From an uncultured Eggerthellaceae bacterium (GTDB lineage: Bacteria > Actinomycetota > Coriobacteriia > Coriobacteriales > Eggerthellaceae): a stretch of 41,279 nt of DNA. Both the position numbers and the translations under genes were made by a program. Shown in pieces: positions 7,120-15,246 of the stretch (the first letter of the stretch is position 1; the number at the start of each line of letters is the position of its first letter). The DNA lies in the NCBI GenBank assembly GCA_947566075.1, contig CANOIM010000016.1, positions 1-41,279 of the forward strand. Direction: 5' to 3'. The notes below the pieces were generated by a model. It was not told where the DNA came from. It worked only from the letters and a program-made list of their open reading frames with translations, and made no database searches.

Positions 7120-8415
7120 ATGGATGACAAAGCCACCCTTACCCCAATGGGCTACATTCCTCGTCTCGTAGAGGAACGCCTCGATGCCCTGATGCGCGCT
7201 TTCGGCTGCGTTGAGATAGCCGGAGCGAAATGGTCAGGCAAGACGTGGACTGCCCTATCGCGCTGCACGAGCGTCACCAAGCTCGATCTCCCGACCGAAC
7301 GAGAGGCAGCGCTCGTCCAGCCCTCGCTCGCCCTTGTGGGGCCAACGCCTCATCTCGTTGACGAGTGGCAAGAGGTTCCGGAGGTTTGGGACGCAGCGCG
7401 CAGGTATGTCGATGATGCGTCCGGCGAGAGAGGCCTCCTTGTCCTCACGGGGTCATCGGCATTGGGCAAGCAAGCGCGGGAGAAGATCAGGCATTCAGGA
7501 ACAGGGCGGATTGCGCGCCTTGTCATGCGGCCCATGTCCCTTGCCGAAAGCGGCGATTCTGAAGCGTGCGTGAGCCTGCGAAGCTTGTTTGAGACTGGAC
7601 ACATCGAGCCCGTTCGCCGTGAAACGGACGTGAACGCCGTCGCCCGCTGGTGCTGTCGCGGCGGCTGGCCAGCGAACATAGGCCTCGACGACGAGATCGC
7701 CTACGAGACGAGCGCCGAGTATATCGACTCCGTCTTGCGCACGAACATCGAGGACGGGGGCAAGTCGCCCGAGACCGCCCTATCCCTTCTGCGAGCCCTG
7801 GCCTTCAATGAGAGCCAGGCCGCCACGTATCGAACGCTCCGCAAGGACGCAGGCTTTGACGAGGGCGGCTTCGACGACGGCACCATCGCCTCCTACATCG
7901 ACCTGTTCAAGCGGCTCTACCTCATTGAGGAACTGGCGGGATGGGAGCCGCCGATGCGAGCCAAGGCGCGTGTGCGCGTCAGGCCAAAGCGCATGTTCGT
8001 CGACCCGTCCCTTGCCGCCGCTCTCCTTGCTGCAACGCCCAGTAAGCTCATTCACGACATGCAGACCCTCGGCATCCTCTTCGAGAACCTCGTCATCCGT
8101 GATCTGCGCATATATCTTTCGACACTTGGCGGTATTGGAGATGCGATCCACTACTACCATGACGATAAGGGGCTCGAGGTAGACGCCATCATCGAGCATG
8201 CGGGCTTATGGGCGGGAATCGAAGTGAAACTGGGCGAGGCGAAGATCGACGATGCAGCGCGCAATCTGTTGAAGGTCAAGGAGAAGGTCCTTGCCAATCC
8301 GGCTGCGCAGAACGATCCTCCCGCCTTCTTGGCTGTCATCGTCGGCGTAGGAAGTCTGGCGTACACACGCGATGATGGGGTGCATGTCATACCCATCAGC
8401 TGCTTGGGGGCCTAG
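7120..8415 (+). CDS. AAA-type ATP-binding protein with DUF4143 C-terminal domain
   Basis: A 431-residue protein of the widespread AAA/DUF4143 family found in variable regions of bacterial genomes. The P-loop GAKWSGKT is at residues 35-42, the Walker B-like segment LVDEWQEVPE at about 79-88, and the sensor-like LTGSSA at about 115. The C-terminal half (VDPSLAAALL, LFENLVIRDLRIY, then YYHDDKGLEVDAIIEH and GIEVKLGEAK) matches the DUF4143 region, whose E/D...D...E.K arrangement resembles a PD-(D/E)xK nuclease fold. The ATG at 7120 has GGAG five bases upstream; a TTG at 7099 in the same frame is less likely. It sits between truncated genes and behind three 23-bp repeats, consistent with acquired DNA. 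The cellular role of this family is not established. Confidence 0.88.
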   Translation: MDDKATLTPMGYIPRLVEERLDALMRAFGCVEIAGAKWSGKTWTALSRCTSVTKLDLPTEREAALVQPSLALVGPTPHLVDEWQEVPEVWDAARRYVDDASGERGLLVLTGSSALGKQAREKIRHSGTGRIARLVMRPMSLAESGDSEACVSLRSLFETGHIEPVRRETDVNAVARWCCRGGWPANIGLDDEIAYETSAEYIDSVLRTNIEDGGKSPETALSLLRALAFNESQAATYRTLRKDAGFDEGGFDDGTIASYIDLFKRLYLIEELAGWEPPMRAKARVRVRPKRMFVDPSLAAALLAATPSKLIHDMQTLGILFENLVIRDLRIYLSTLGGIGDAIHYYHDDKGLEVDAIIEHAGLWAGIEVKLGEAKIDDAARNLLKVKEKVLANPAAQNDPPAFLAVIVGVGSLAYTRDDGVHVIPISCLGA

Positions 8416-8429
8416 CGTCCTCTCCATAG

Positions 8430-8684
8430 CGCCACGGCGCGAATGAAGCGTCCTGTTCGGGCGCGTCCATACAGAACGACTGCCTGCAGAACATTGTCTA
8501 TATCGAATGTGGCTTCAACATAAAAGCCTGCGCTGAGGAGCTCGACTTGCACAGGAACAGCGTGGTGTATCGCCTGAAAAAGCTATCTGAAAGATATGGG
8601 ATAGACCTCATGTCTTACCACAGACGCAAGGATCTGGCGGTATTGCTTGCAAGTTGCAAGGTGCTCATGAGATTTACGGGATAG
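8430..8684 (+). pseudogene. 3' relic of a PucR/CdaR-type regulator (HTH domain only)
   Basis: The 349 bases between the ATPase and dehydrogenase genes are not empty. From 8430 an open frame runs to the TAG at 8682-8684; from about 8472 it reads QNDCLQNIVYIECGFNIKAC, then AEELDLHRNSVVYRLKKLSE and DLAVLLASCKVL. This is the C-terminal helix-turn-helix domain of PucR/CdaR-type regulators, where a leading L-x-Y/N-x helix is followed by the LxxHRNTVxYRLxK motif. The sensor and GAF-like parts, normally 250-450 residues, are absent, and no start codon or ribosome site precedes the fragment. The intact 2-hydroxyacid dehydrogenase that follows may once have been its target, which is inference. Confidence 0.75.
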
Positions 8685-8764
8685 GCAGTCGCATGATCCA
8701 TCATGGGCGAGCGGCGCTAAGATGTGAGCAACAAGTACCTCTGCACGCGTTCGAAGGGAAGCTC

Positions 8765-9751
8765 ATGGCAAAGATCGTCATCTCAGACACCGACCTCGGA
8801 GACACCACTATCGAGAAGAAGATGATAGAGGCCGTCGGCATCGAGTTCGCCGCGTTCGACTACAAAGGGGACCGGACACCCAAGAGCCTCGTCGCGGACT
8901 TGCAGGGCGCCGACGGCGCCATCACCTCCTACGGCAGCTATACCGCGGAGGTCTTCGCGGCCCTGCCGCATCTCAAGGTGGTGAGTAAGACCGGCACCGG
9001 TGTGGACAATATCGACGTGGACGCGGCCACCAAGAACGGCACCATGGTCTGCAACGTGCCCGGCTATGGCACCGAGGTGGTCTCCGATCACGCCATCGCG
9101 CTTACGCTGTGCGTGCTGCGCCGCATCAATGAGATGGACGCCGACATGCGCGCGGGCGTATGGGACTTCCAGCGTCGTCGGCCGTTGGGCCAGGTGCAAG
9201 GGCGCCGCTTCGGCGTCGTGGGCTACGGGCACATCGGCCGGGCCGTCGCCCGCAAGGCGCGCGGCCTAGGCTTCGACGTGGTGGTATGGGACCGCAAGGG
9301 CATGCCCAGCCGCACCTCGCCGGAGGGCTTCCCCTATGTGGGCCTGGATGACTTGCTAGCCACATCCGACGTCGTGAGCTTCCATACGGCGCTGACACCT
9401 GAAACTCACCATCTGCTCAGCGCCGAACGCATCACCACGATGAAGCAAGACGCCATCGTGGTCAACACGTCGCGCGGCGCGGTGGTGGACACCGATGCTC
9501 TGGCCGACGCGCTCGTTGCCGGCAAGCTCTGGGGAGCAGGCATCGACGTGTTCGAGGAGGAGCCTGTCTCGCGCGATGCGCTCATCTGCAAGGCACCGCA
9601 TACGGTGCTCACGCCGCACGCGGCCTATTGGTCAGAGGAATCAGCCGTCAACCTACGCACGCGGTGCACACAGAATGCCATCAACGTAGTGCTGGGCAAG
9701 CAGCCCGAGAGCTGCGTGAACGCCCAGGCGCTGGCGGAACGACAAGGCTAG
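8765..9751 (+). CDS. D-isomer-specific 2-hydroxyacid dehydrogenase, CtBP-like
   Basis: A 328-residue NAD(P)-dependent dehydrogenase that would reduce a 2-keto acid or oxidise a D-2-hydroxy acid. Visible motifs are the Rossmann loop GYGHIGRAVA with the acidic residue in VVWDRKG that favours NAD, the catalytic arginine in NTSRGAVVD, the glutamate in GIDVFEEEP and the histidine in TPHAAYWSEES. The last motif is typical of the C-terminal-binding-protein subgroup, which also includes glyoxylate/hydroxypyruvate reductases and phosphoglycerate-dehydrogenase-like enzymes; the substrate cannot be assigned. The ATG at 8765 is preceded by AAGGGA; the frame extends upstream to 8654 without a ribosome site and overlaps the PucR relic. 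It is one of two intact genes in this decayed region, and its isoleucine codons are almost all ATC. Confidence 0.9.
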   Translation: MAKIVISDTDLGDTTIEKKMIEAVGIEFAAFDYKGDRTPKSLVADLQGADGAITSYGSYTAEVFAALPHLKVVSKTGTGVDNIDVDAATKNGTMVCNVPGYGTEVVSDHAIALTLCVLRRINEMDADMRAGVWDFQRRRPLGQVQGRRFGVVGYGHIGRAVARKARGLGFDVVVWDRKGMPSRTSPEGFPYVGLDDLLATSDVVSFHTALTPETHHLLSAERITTMKQDAIVVNTSRGAVVDTDALADALVAGKLWGAGIDVFEEEPVSRDALICKAPHTVLTPHAAYWSEESAVNLRTRCTQNAINVVLGKQPESCVNAQALAERQG

Positions 9752-9791
9752 ACGGCGCTGCCCAATCCACTTATGATCATGAAGGTGCGCC

Positions 9792-10060
9792 ATGGATAAC
9801 AGCAGCTTGCTGGTTGAGCTCATAGGGATGTTCTACAGGGAGCGGGGCACGGAATGCGCGATCCCTGCTGGCAAAGACGCTCAGCGGGACACCTTCCGCG
9901 CTCTGGTGAACATGCGGGAGTCGCAGTCGTGCAGGGTTGGCTGGACGCGCATCCCGACACATCGGTCAAGCGTGTCATCTTCGACGTATTCTCAAAGACC
10001 GATCAGGTGCTCTACGCCCAGGCCTTGGGCTATATCGGCAGATACCAGGTGCTCAGCTGA
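9792..10060 (+). pseudogene. Internally deleted protein-ADP-ribose hydrolase (macrodomain) gene
   Basis: The first about 43 codons (SLLVELIGMFYRERG, then IPAGKDAQRDTFRALVNMRE) match the N-terminal helical region of the Zn-dependent bacterial macrodomain ADP-ribosyl hydrolases, which precedes the macrodomain proper. After about 9920 the frame changes and the sequence reads VQGWLDAHPDTSVKRVIFDV and FSKTDQVLYAQALG, the last helix and strand of the same family. The intervening roughly 170 residues, which hold the ADP-ribose-binding loops, are missing. The ATG is preceded by GAAGGTGCGCC and lies 40 bases after the dehydrogenase gene, so the two may have been an operon. Activity is not possible for the remnant. 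It ends 13 bases from the convergent whiA stop. Confidence 0.75.
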
Positions 10061-10073
10061 GCGCAAACTCCGC

Positions 10074-10997
10074 TCATTCTTCGAGGAGCTGCTCAAGGCG
10101 GCGGAGGCGGTGGTTCATGGCTGATTTCGAGAGCGGTGGGTCATGGCGCTCCCCTAGCTCCTTCAAGGATGCCTCCGGATAGGTCACCCGCAGACGGATG
10201 AACTCTTGCAAGGCGGGGGGCAGGGAGGCCACATCGTGGATGCGCAGCACATCCCGGATCATGAACAGCTGCCGGAAGGCGGCATCGGCGGCCTTGTGCT
10301 GGTTGGCTATCTCAGCATTGATCTGGCGATTCACATCATTGCGCACTGATTTCACCACCCGCACCTCTTCCAGCATGAGCGCTGAGCGATGGGCGCCGGT
10401 GAAAGCCAGGAATTCCAGGATGGCATTGCCGCTCTTGAGGTAGATCATCTGAGAGGAGCGCCGTGCCATGACCTTGGCTGCGATGCCCTGGCTGCTCAGG
10501 ATATCTACGGCGTCTTGGGCGAACTGGCCGTTCTCTACTATCATCTCGAAATGGAAATCGCTCTTGGGGTCAGAGATGAACCCGCTACCCAGAAAGATGC
10601 CCCGCAGGTAGGCTGCCTGACAGCACTTCTTCGACACCAGCCGAGGATCTATGCCCAAGGATAGGCCGCCGTCTTCGGCCACGATGCCCATATCACGCAA
10701 GGCATCCCCCAGATCTTGCTGGGTGGGGATCTCTATGAGATAGTTCGGGGTCTTGTGGAGCACGGAGCGACGGATGGTCAATTCGGTCTTGAGCCCATAG
10801 AGGGCGTGGAGCAGCTTGATGACCAGCCGTCCCACCGAAGCTGAATCCGTGGCTATCTCAACCCGGTAGCTACCAGGCCCGCTCAGGAAGAGCGTTCCCT
10901 CCACCCGGACGAGGGCGGCCAGGGTGGCGCGGTCGCAATGGCTGCACGTGGGGGCTACGTGGGCCAGCTCGTCTTTGACATCCGTGGTGAAGGACAT
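10074..10997 (-). CDS. whiA: DNA-binding protein WhiA
   Basis: WhiA is a Gram-positive regulator with an N-terminal LAGLIDADG-endonuclease-like domain that has lost nuclease activity and a C-terminal helix-turn-helix; it controls sporulation in Streptomyces and affects division and chromosome segregation in Bacillus. The 307-residue protein begins MSFTTDVKDELAHV, has CQAAYLRGIFLGSG in the homing-endonuclease-like core, and ends with the helix-turn-helix region RLRVTYPEASLKELGE and KSAMNHRLRRLEQLLEE. The start is ten bases after the yvcK stop, with AGGGG upstream. It is last in the uvrC-rapZ-yvcK-whiA unit. Its last ten codons are repeated 3.7 kb away at 6394-6426, suggesting that its 3' end was the site of a recombination event. 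Confidence 0.97.
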   Translation of the reverse strand: MSFTTDVKDELAHVAPTCSHCDRATLAALVRVEGTLFLSGPGSYRVEIATDSASVGRLVIKLLHALYGLKTELTIRRSVLHKTPNYLIEIPTQQDLGDALRDMGIVAEDGGLSLGIDPRLVSKKCCQAAYLRGIFLGSGFISDPKSDFHFEMIVENGQFAQDAVDILSSQGIAAKVMARRSSQMIYLKSGNAILEFLAFTGAHRSALMLEEVRVVKSVRNDVNRQINAEIANQHKAADAAFRQLFMIRDVLRIHDVASLPPALQEFIRLRVTYPEASLKELGERHDPPLSKSAMNHRLRRLEQLLEE

Positions 10998-11007
10998 GGG
11001 AAAGCCC

Positions 11008-12150
11008 CTAGAATTCTCGCCGGGAGAGCATGAGCCGAATCACCTGGAGGATGGCATCCCGCAGGGCTGCCGGGTCATGCCAGGTGGGCTGATGGGCATC
11101 GGCCAGGTTGCGCGCCAAGACCACCGGTCCTTCCGCTTGGATGGCCAGGACGTCTTGGTAGGTGATGGAGACCGGACGCACGCCACCGGAGAGGCGCAGA
11201 TCATCCAGGTCAGACGTGGAGCCATGTTCGGGCTCATCCCCTGCCACAGCGATGAAGCTGCCCGTAGCCGGGCTTTCCGCCCGCAACTGCACGGGGGTGT
11301 GCACCAGCATGTAATCCACCAGGCCATACATGCCGTGGTCGAAGAGCGCCCGCAAGTGCTCCCGAGCAGAGAGCCCCCAGGTCTCCCCCTGGACATCAGC
11401 CAAAGAGCACACGAAGAGCACGGAACCGCGGGAGCGCTGGATGGCCTCTAGGATGCCCGGGACCAGGAGGTTCGGGATGATGGAGGTGAAGAGGGACCCT
11501 GGGCCCAACACGATGAGATCAGCGCTTTCGATGGCCTTCAAAGCCGGGCGATAGGGGCGAATGGCAGCGCTGCTGCTCTGAAGGCTCACAGACTCCAGAG
11601 CCGTATGGGAGTGGCACGCCACGGCCTGCCCATCCAGGGTGCGGCCATCCTTCGTGCGCGCGGTCAGCGTCACATGATCCAAGGTGGAAGGATAGACATG
11701 GCCCTGGGCGTTCACCAGCTTCTCGCAGATGCGGATGGCCTCGGGGAATGATCCGGAAGCATCTTCCAGGGCGGCTAAGAGGAGGTTTCCCAGGGCATGG
11801 TCATCAGCCACGGCGAAACGGTACTTGAAGGCCCTCACCAAAGGGTCAGTGGGATCATCGGCGAAGGCGGCGATGCATTTGCGGATGTCCCCGGGAGGGG
11901 TCACGTTCGCCTTATCCCTCAGGATGCCGGTAGAACCGCCGTCATCAGCCATGGCCACCACTGCTGAGGTGGGTATCCCCAAAGATAAGAGCGTGCGGAT
12001 GGAGACGGGAGCCCCCGTTCCCCCGCCGATGACCACCGCTTCTATGGGTTCATCAGCTTCAGCGGGCACCTCCCCCGCCAGAACGGAATCATCCAGAGCC
12101 CGGAAGGCACCCGTAGCCGAGGGATCCATATGGAAGGGATGCGGATCCAT
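11008..12150 (-). CDS. yvcK: Gluconeogenesis factor / YvcK-CofD family protein
   Basis: The YvcK family has the CofD-like fold, binds UDP-sugars, and is needed for cell-wall homeostasis on gluconeogenic carbon sources in Bacillus and Mycobacterium. The 380-residue protein has the signature VVIGGGTGAPVSIRTLL (from residue 39), the MADDGGSTGILRD loop, PGDIRKCIAA, and the later GPGSLFTSIIPNLLVPGI segment. A roughly 35-residue N-terminal extension precedes the core, and an alternative ATG lies at residue 8. It starts eight bases after the rapZ stop and is followed by whiA after ten bases, so all are probably co-transcribed. Confidence 0.95.
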   Translation of the reverse strand: MDPHPFHMDPSATGAFRALDDSVLAGEVPAEADEPIEAVVIGGGTGAPVSIRTLLSLGIPTSAVVAMADDGGSTGILRDKANVTPPGDIRKCIAAFADDPTDPLVRAFKYRFAVADDHALGNLLLAALEDASGSFPEAIRICEKLVNAQGHVYPSTLDHVTLTARTKDGRTLDGQAVACHSHTALESVSLQSSSAAIRPYRPALKAIESADLIVLGPGSLFTSIIPNLLVPGILEAIQRSRGSVLFVCSLADVQGETWGLSAREHLRALFDHGMYGLVDYMLVHTPVQLRAESPATGSFIAVAGDEPEHGSTSDLDDLRLSGGVRPVSITYQDVLAIQAEGPVVLARNLADAHQPTWHDPAALRDAILQVIRLMLSRREF

Positions 12151-12158
12151 GGGTGTGC

Positions 12159-13151
12159 TCAGGCCTGAGCGGCAGGTTCAGGGGAATGGACATCAGGGGA
12201 TTCGTCATCCAGGTCATCCGTGTTCGGGGTCTTGCGTTCCGCCTTGCCCAGGTCACGGTGGGCCACAGACACGCGATAGCCCTTGGATCTCAGGTAATCT
12301 CCCGTGGCTTCCGCCAGGGCCACGGAGCGATGCTGACCACCCGTGCAGCCAACCCCTATGGCCAACTGCTGCTTGCCCTCGGCCACATAGCCGGGCATCA
12401 CCACATCCAGCAGGGATTGCCAGCGCTTGCGGAATTCGATGGTCTCATCCCTCAGCATCACGAAATCACGTACGGGCTTATCCAGACCGGTGAGGTTGCG
12501 CAGGTCAGGGTCATAGTAGGGGTTCGGCAAGAAGCGGACATCCATCACCAGGTCAGCATCGAGGGGCGCACCGTGCTTGAAGCCGAAGGAATAGACGGTG
12601 ACCGAGAGCACCTTGCGTTCGGTGCCTTCGGCGAAGGCGGATCGCAGGGTGCTGCGCAGCTTCTGGGGCAGCATCTCAGTGGTGTCCAACACCAGGTCAG
12701 CCCGCTTGCGCAAGCTGGAGAGCAGCAGGCGCTCAGCCTGGATGCCTTGGGCTATGGTGGTGCCTTCGGTGCAGAGAGGATGACGACGGCGGCTGGACTT
12801 GTAGCGAGAGACCAGCTTCGAATCATCGGCATCCAGGAAGACCAGCTGGAAGTTGACCTTGTCCTCTTCCAGCTGATCCAGGGTATCCATGAGAGAGCCG
12901 AAGTACTTGCCATTACGGGCATCGCAGACCAGAGCCAGCTTGGAATGAGGGTCATCGGCACTGGCGTTGCGGTTCAGCTGCACCAGGTTGGAGATGAGCG
13001 AGGCGGGCAGGTTATCTACGCAGAAATAGCCCAAGTCCTCGAACACGTGCATGGCTTCGGTGCGGCCAGCGCCGCTCATGCCCGTGACGATCACCAGCTC
13101 AGGCATGGAGCTTGGCTCCTCCGCCTTATAGATGTTGATGGTATCTGTCAT
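12159..13151 (-). CDS. rapZ: RapZ/YvcJ family nucleotide-binding protein
   Basis: RapZ proteins bind nucleotides and, in E. coli, small RNAs that control amino-sugar synthesis; in Gram-positives the YvcJ form is a GTPase/ATPase linked to yvcK. The 330-residue protein has the P-loop GMSGAGRT (24-31), in which arginine replaces the usual lysine, a variant that is common in actinobacterial homologues. Further motifs are VDNLPASLI, SSRRRHPLC, the C-terminal-domain SFGFKHGAPLDADLVMDVRF with FLPNPYY, and IGVGCTGGQHRSVALAE. Its ATG overlaps the uvrC stop by four bases and yvcK follows after eight bases. A short tail rich in Asp and Pro extends past the conserved end. Confidence 0.96.
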   Translation of the reverse strand: MTDTINIYKAEEPSSMPELVIVTGMSGAGRTEAMHVFEDLGYFCVDNLPASLISNLVQLNRNASADDPHSKLALVCDARNGKYFGSLMDTLDQLEEDKVNFQLVFLDADDSKLVSRYKSSRRRHPLCTEGTTIAQGIQAERLLLSSLRKRADLVLDTTEMLPQKLRSTLRSAFAEGTERKVLSVTVYSFGFKHGAPLDADLVMDVRFLPNPYYDPDLRNLTGLDKPVRDFVMLRDETIEFRKRWQSLLDVVMPGYVAEGKQQLAIGVGCTGGQHRSVALAEATGDYLRSKGYRVSVAHRDLGKAERKTPNTDDLDDESPDVHSPEPAAQA

Positions 13152-15169
13152 GAACCGCTCCCCTCCTTCGAAGGATGCTCTTCATTATACTGCGCGATCA
13201 CGGCGAAGAGGTCTTCCGCCACCTCTGCGGGCAGCACCTTCGCAGCCTTGATTTCCTCCAAGGAGGCAGCGCGAAGGGCCTTCATGGACTTGAAATGTCG
13301 CAGCAGGGCCTTCTTCCGCACAGGCCCGATACCGGGCACCTCATCCAGCAGGGATGCCGTCATGCCCTTGCCGCGCAACTCCCGGTGGAAGGTGATGGCG
13401 AACCGGTGGGCTTCGTCGCGCACCTGCTTCACCAGATAGAGCGATGCGGAACCGCCGGGCAGCACCACGGGGCCTGAATCCTGCCAGGGAACGAACAGCT
13501 CCTCATCGCGCTTCGCCAGACCCACTACGGGAATGTCACTGATGCCCATCTCCTGGAACATATCCAATGCTGCTGTGAGCTGAGGCTTGCCGCCGTCAAG
13601 GATGATGAGGTCAGGCTTGGATCCGAACCGCTCATCAGCCATGCGTTCCGGGGCGTAGCGGCGGCCCATCACCTCCTGCATGCTGAGGAAATCATTGGCT
13701 TCGGTGAGCTCTGCCTTGATCTTGAAGCGGCGATACTGGTTCTTGTCCGGCTTGCCGCCCGTGAAGACCACCATAGAGGCCACGGTATAGGCGCCATGGA
13801 GGGTGGAGATGTCAAAGCATTCGATCCGCATGGGGGGCCTGTCCAAGGCCAGGGCGCTCTCCAGCTGAGCCAGGGCATCATTGATGCGCTTGTCATCGTA
13901 GTTGGTGCGCACCTTATAACGCATGAGCGTGTGCTGGGCATTGCGCTCTGCCAGGGCCACCAGCTCAGAGCGCTCCCCTCGCTGGGGCTCCACCAGGCGC
14001 ACCTTCGCTCCGTGGACCGAAGAGAGCCTCTCTGTGAGCCACTCCTCCATGGCCTCCGAATCATCGGGCAGCTGGCTTAAGATGACCTCATGGGGAATGG
14101 AGGTGGTGGCATCGTAGTAGCGCAAGAGGAAGTTGCGCAGCAGGTCCTCATCCGGCACATCCTTGCCGCGGTTCAGGATGAACTCATTGGAATTCAAGAT
14201 GCGCCCCTCGCGGATCTGGAACACATGGACGCCCGCCACCGTCTCCTCACGGTAGATGCCCACCACATCGGCATCCAGGTTCTTGGAGGAAACGGCATGC
14301 TGGCGCTCGTTCTGGGAATCTATCACCTCGATGCGGGCCTTGACGCGGGATGCCCGTTCGAAATCCAGTTCCGCCGCAGCCGCTCCCATCTCCTCAGCCA
14401 GCTCTTCGAGGAACTCCTTGCGATTCCCTGCCAGGAAGCGTTCGATGCGCTCTACATTGCGGGCGTATTCCTCCTGGGTGATCTTCCCGCAGCACGCCCC
14501 TGGCCCCAATCCCACATGGGAATCGAAGCACTCAGGGCATCCCGCCATCACACAGCTGGGATCAGGCAGTCCATCCTGATCCCCGCGGCCCTTGCGGTAT
14601 TCGCCATAGCCCTTCTTCTCCAGCTTTCGCTCCATGGCCCGCCATTCAGCGCAGGTGGCAGCACAGAGGGGGACGACGCGCCGGGCTATATCCACCAGGC
14701 GTCGGGCTGCCCGGGAGTCCGTGTAGGGGCCGAAGTAGCGGGATGTCTTCTTATGCTTCTCTCGGGTGTACTTGATAGCTGGGAAGACATCCCCCTTGGT
14801 GATGCAGATGAAGGGATAGCTCTTATCATCTTTGAAGTCAGCGTTGTAGAACGGTGAATACTGATTGATGAGGTTCTTCTCCAACACCAGGGATTCATGT
14901 TCGTTCTCTACCACGATGTATTCGAAGGAATGGATGCGCTCTACCAGGAGCGGTATCTTCGCGCGGCTGTCCTGGAAGTTCACGTATTGGCGCATACGGG
15001 CGCGCAACTGCTTGGCCTTGCCCACATAGATGACCTCACCCTGCGCATCCTTCCAAAGGTACACTCCGGGTTCGGTGGGCACATTCGCCAGCTCTCCCTT
15101 GATGCGGGCGAGCTTCTCCTGCTGCGTCTCCTGATTAGAAGCGGAGATGGCTTCATCACGTTCATCCAT
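13148..15169 (-). CDS. uvrC: Excinuclease ABC subunit C
   Basis: UvrC makes the two incisions flanking a lesion in nucleotide-excision repair after damage recognition by UvrA and UvrB. From the ATG at 15169 it has 673 residues. The order is an N-terminal GIY-YIG nuclease (PGVYLWKDAQGEVIYVGKAK, then ARMRQY), a cysteine-bearing central segment, a UVR motif (ELAEEMGAAAAELDFERASR), the RNase H-like endonuclease domain (ECFDISTLHGAYTVASMVVF, LIILDGGKPQL) and a C-terminal helix-hairpin-helix pair (LLDEVPGIGPVRKKALLRHF). The frame is open to 15268, but a good promoter lies inside that extension, so I prefer 15169 although its ribosome site is poor. It is the first gene of the uvrC-rapZ-yvcK-whiA operon and overlaps rapZ by four bases. 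Confidence 0.95.
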   Translation of the reverse strand: MDERDEAISASNQETQQEKLARIKGELANVPTEPGVYLWKDAQGEVIYVGKAKQLRARMRQYVNFQDSRAKIPLLVERIHSFEYIVVENEHESLVLEKNLINQYSPFYNADFKDDKSYPFICITKGDVFPAIKYTREKHKKTSRYFGPYTDSRAARRLVDIARRVVPLCAATCAEWRAMERKLEKKGYGEYRKGRGDQDGLPDPSCVMAGCPECFDSHVGLGPGACCGKITQEEYARNVERIERFLAGNRKEFLEELAEEMGAAAAELDFERASRVKARIEVIDSQNERQHAVSSKNLDADVVGIYREETVAGVHVFQIREGRILNSNEFILNRGKDVPDEDLLRNFLLRYYDATTSIPHEVILSQLPDDSEAMEEWLTERLSSVHGAKVRLVEPQRGERSELVALAERNAQHTLMRYKVRTNYDDKRINDALAQLESALALDRPPMRIECFDISTLHGAYTVASMVVFTGGKPDKNQYRRFKIKAELTEANDFLSMQEVMGRRYAPERMADERFGSKPDLIILDGGKPQLTAALDMFQEMGISDIPVVGLAKRDEELFVPWQDSGPVVLPGGSASLYLVKQVRDEAHRFAITFHRELRGKGMTASLLDEVPGIGPVRKKALLRHFKSMKALRAASLEEIKAAKVLPAEVAEDLFAVIAQYNEEHPSKEGSGS

Positions 15170-15217
15170 AGGGTGGGATTCTAGGCGAAGGGGAGCAGGG
15201 CTGTAGCCTTCAATGCA

Positions 15218-15246
15218 ATTAAACATCTTGAAAACATGAGGTACAA
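15218..15246 (-). promoter_or_regulatory. Probable promoter of uvrC-rapZ-yvcK-whiA
   Basis: On the minus strand TTGTAC (15241-15246) and TTTAAT (15218-15223) are separated by exactly 17 bases, in a locally AT-rich patch. Transcription would start near 15211, about 42 bases before the ATG at 15169. It lies inside the upstream open extension of uvrC and therefore argues against a start at 15268. No LexA-like CGAAC/GTTCG site is visible here, in contrast to uvrA. Confidence 0.55.

Noticed and set aside
6893..7136. Minus-strand small frames across the repeat array
   Set aside because: They overlap the hydrolase relic and the repeats, have no ribosome site and are not conserved-looking.
5018..10073. 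Transposon or insertion sequence as cause of the patch
   Set aside because: No transposase, terminal inverted repeats or short target duplications could be found; only the whiA-end direct repeat is visible.
12153..13439. 428-codon plus-strand frame opposite rapZ and uvrC
   Set aside because: It crosses the boundary of two well-supported genes and has no family pattern.
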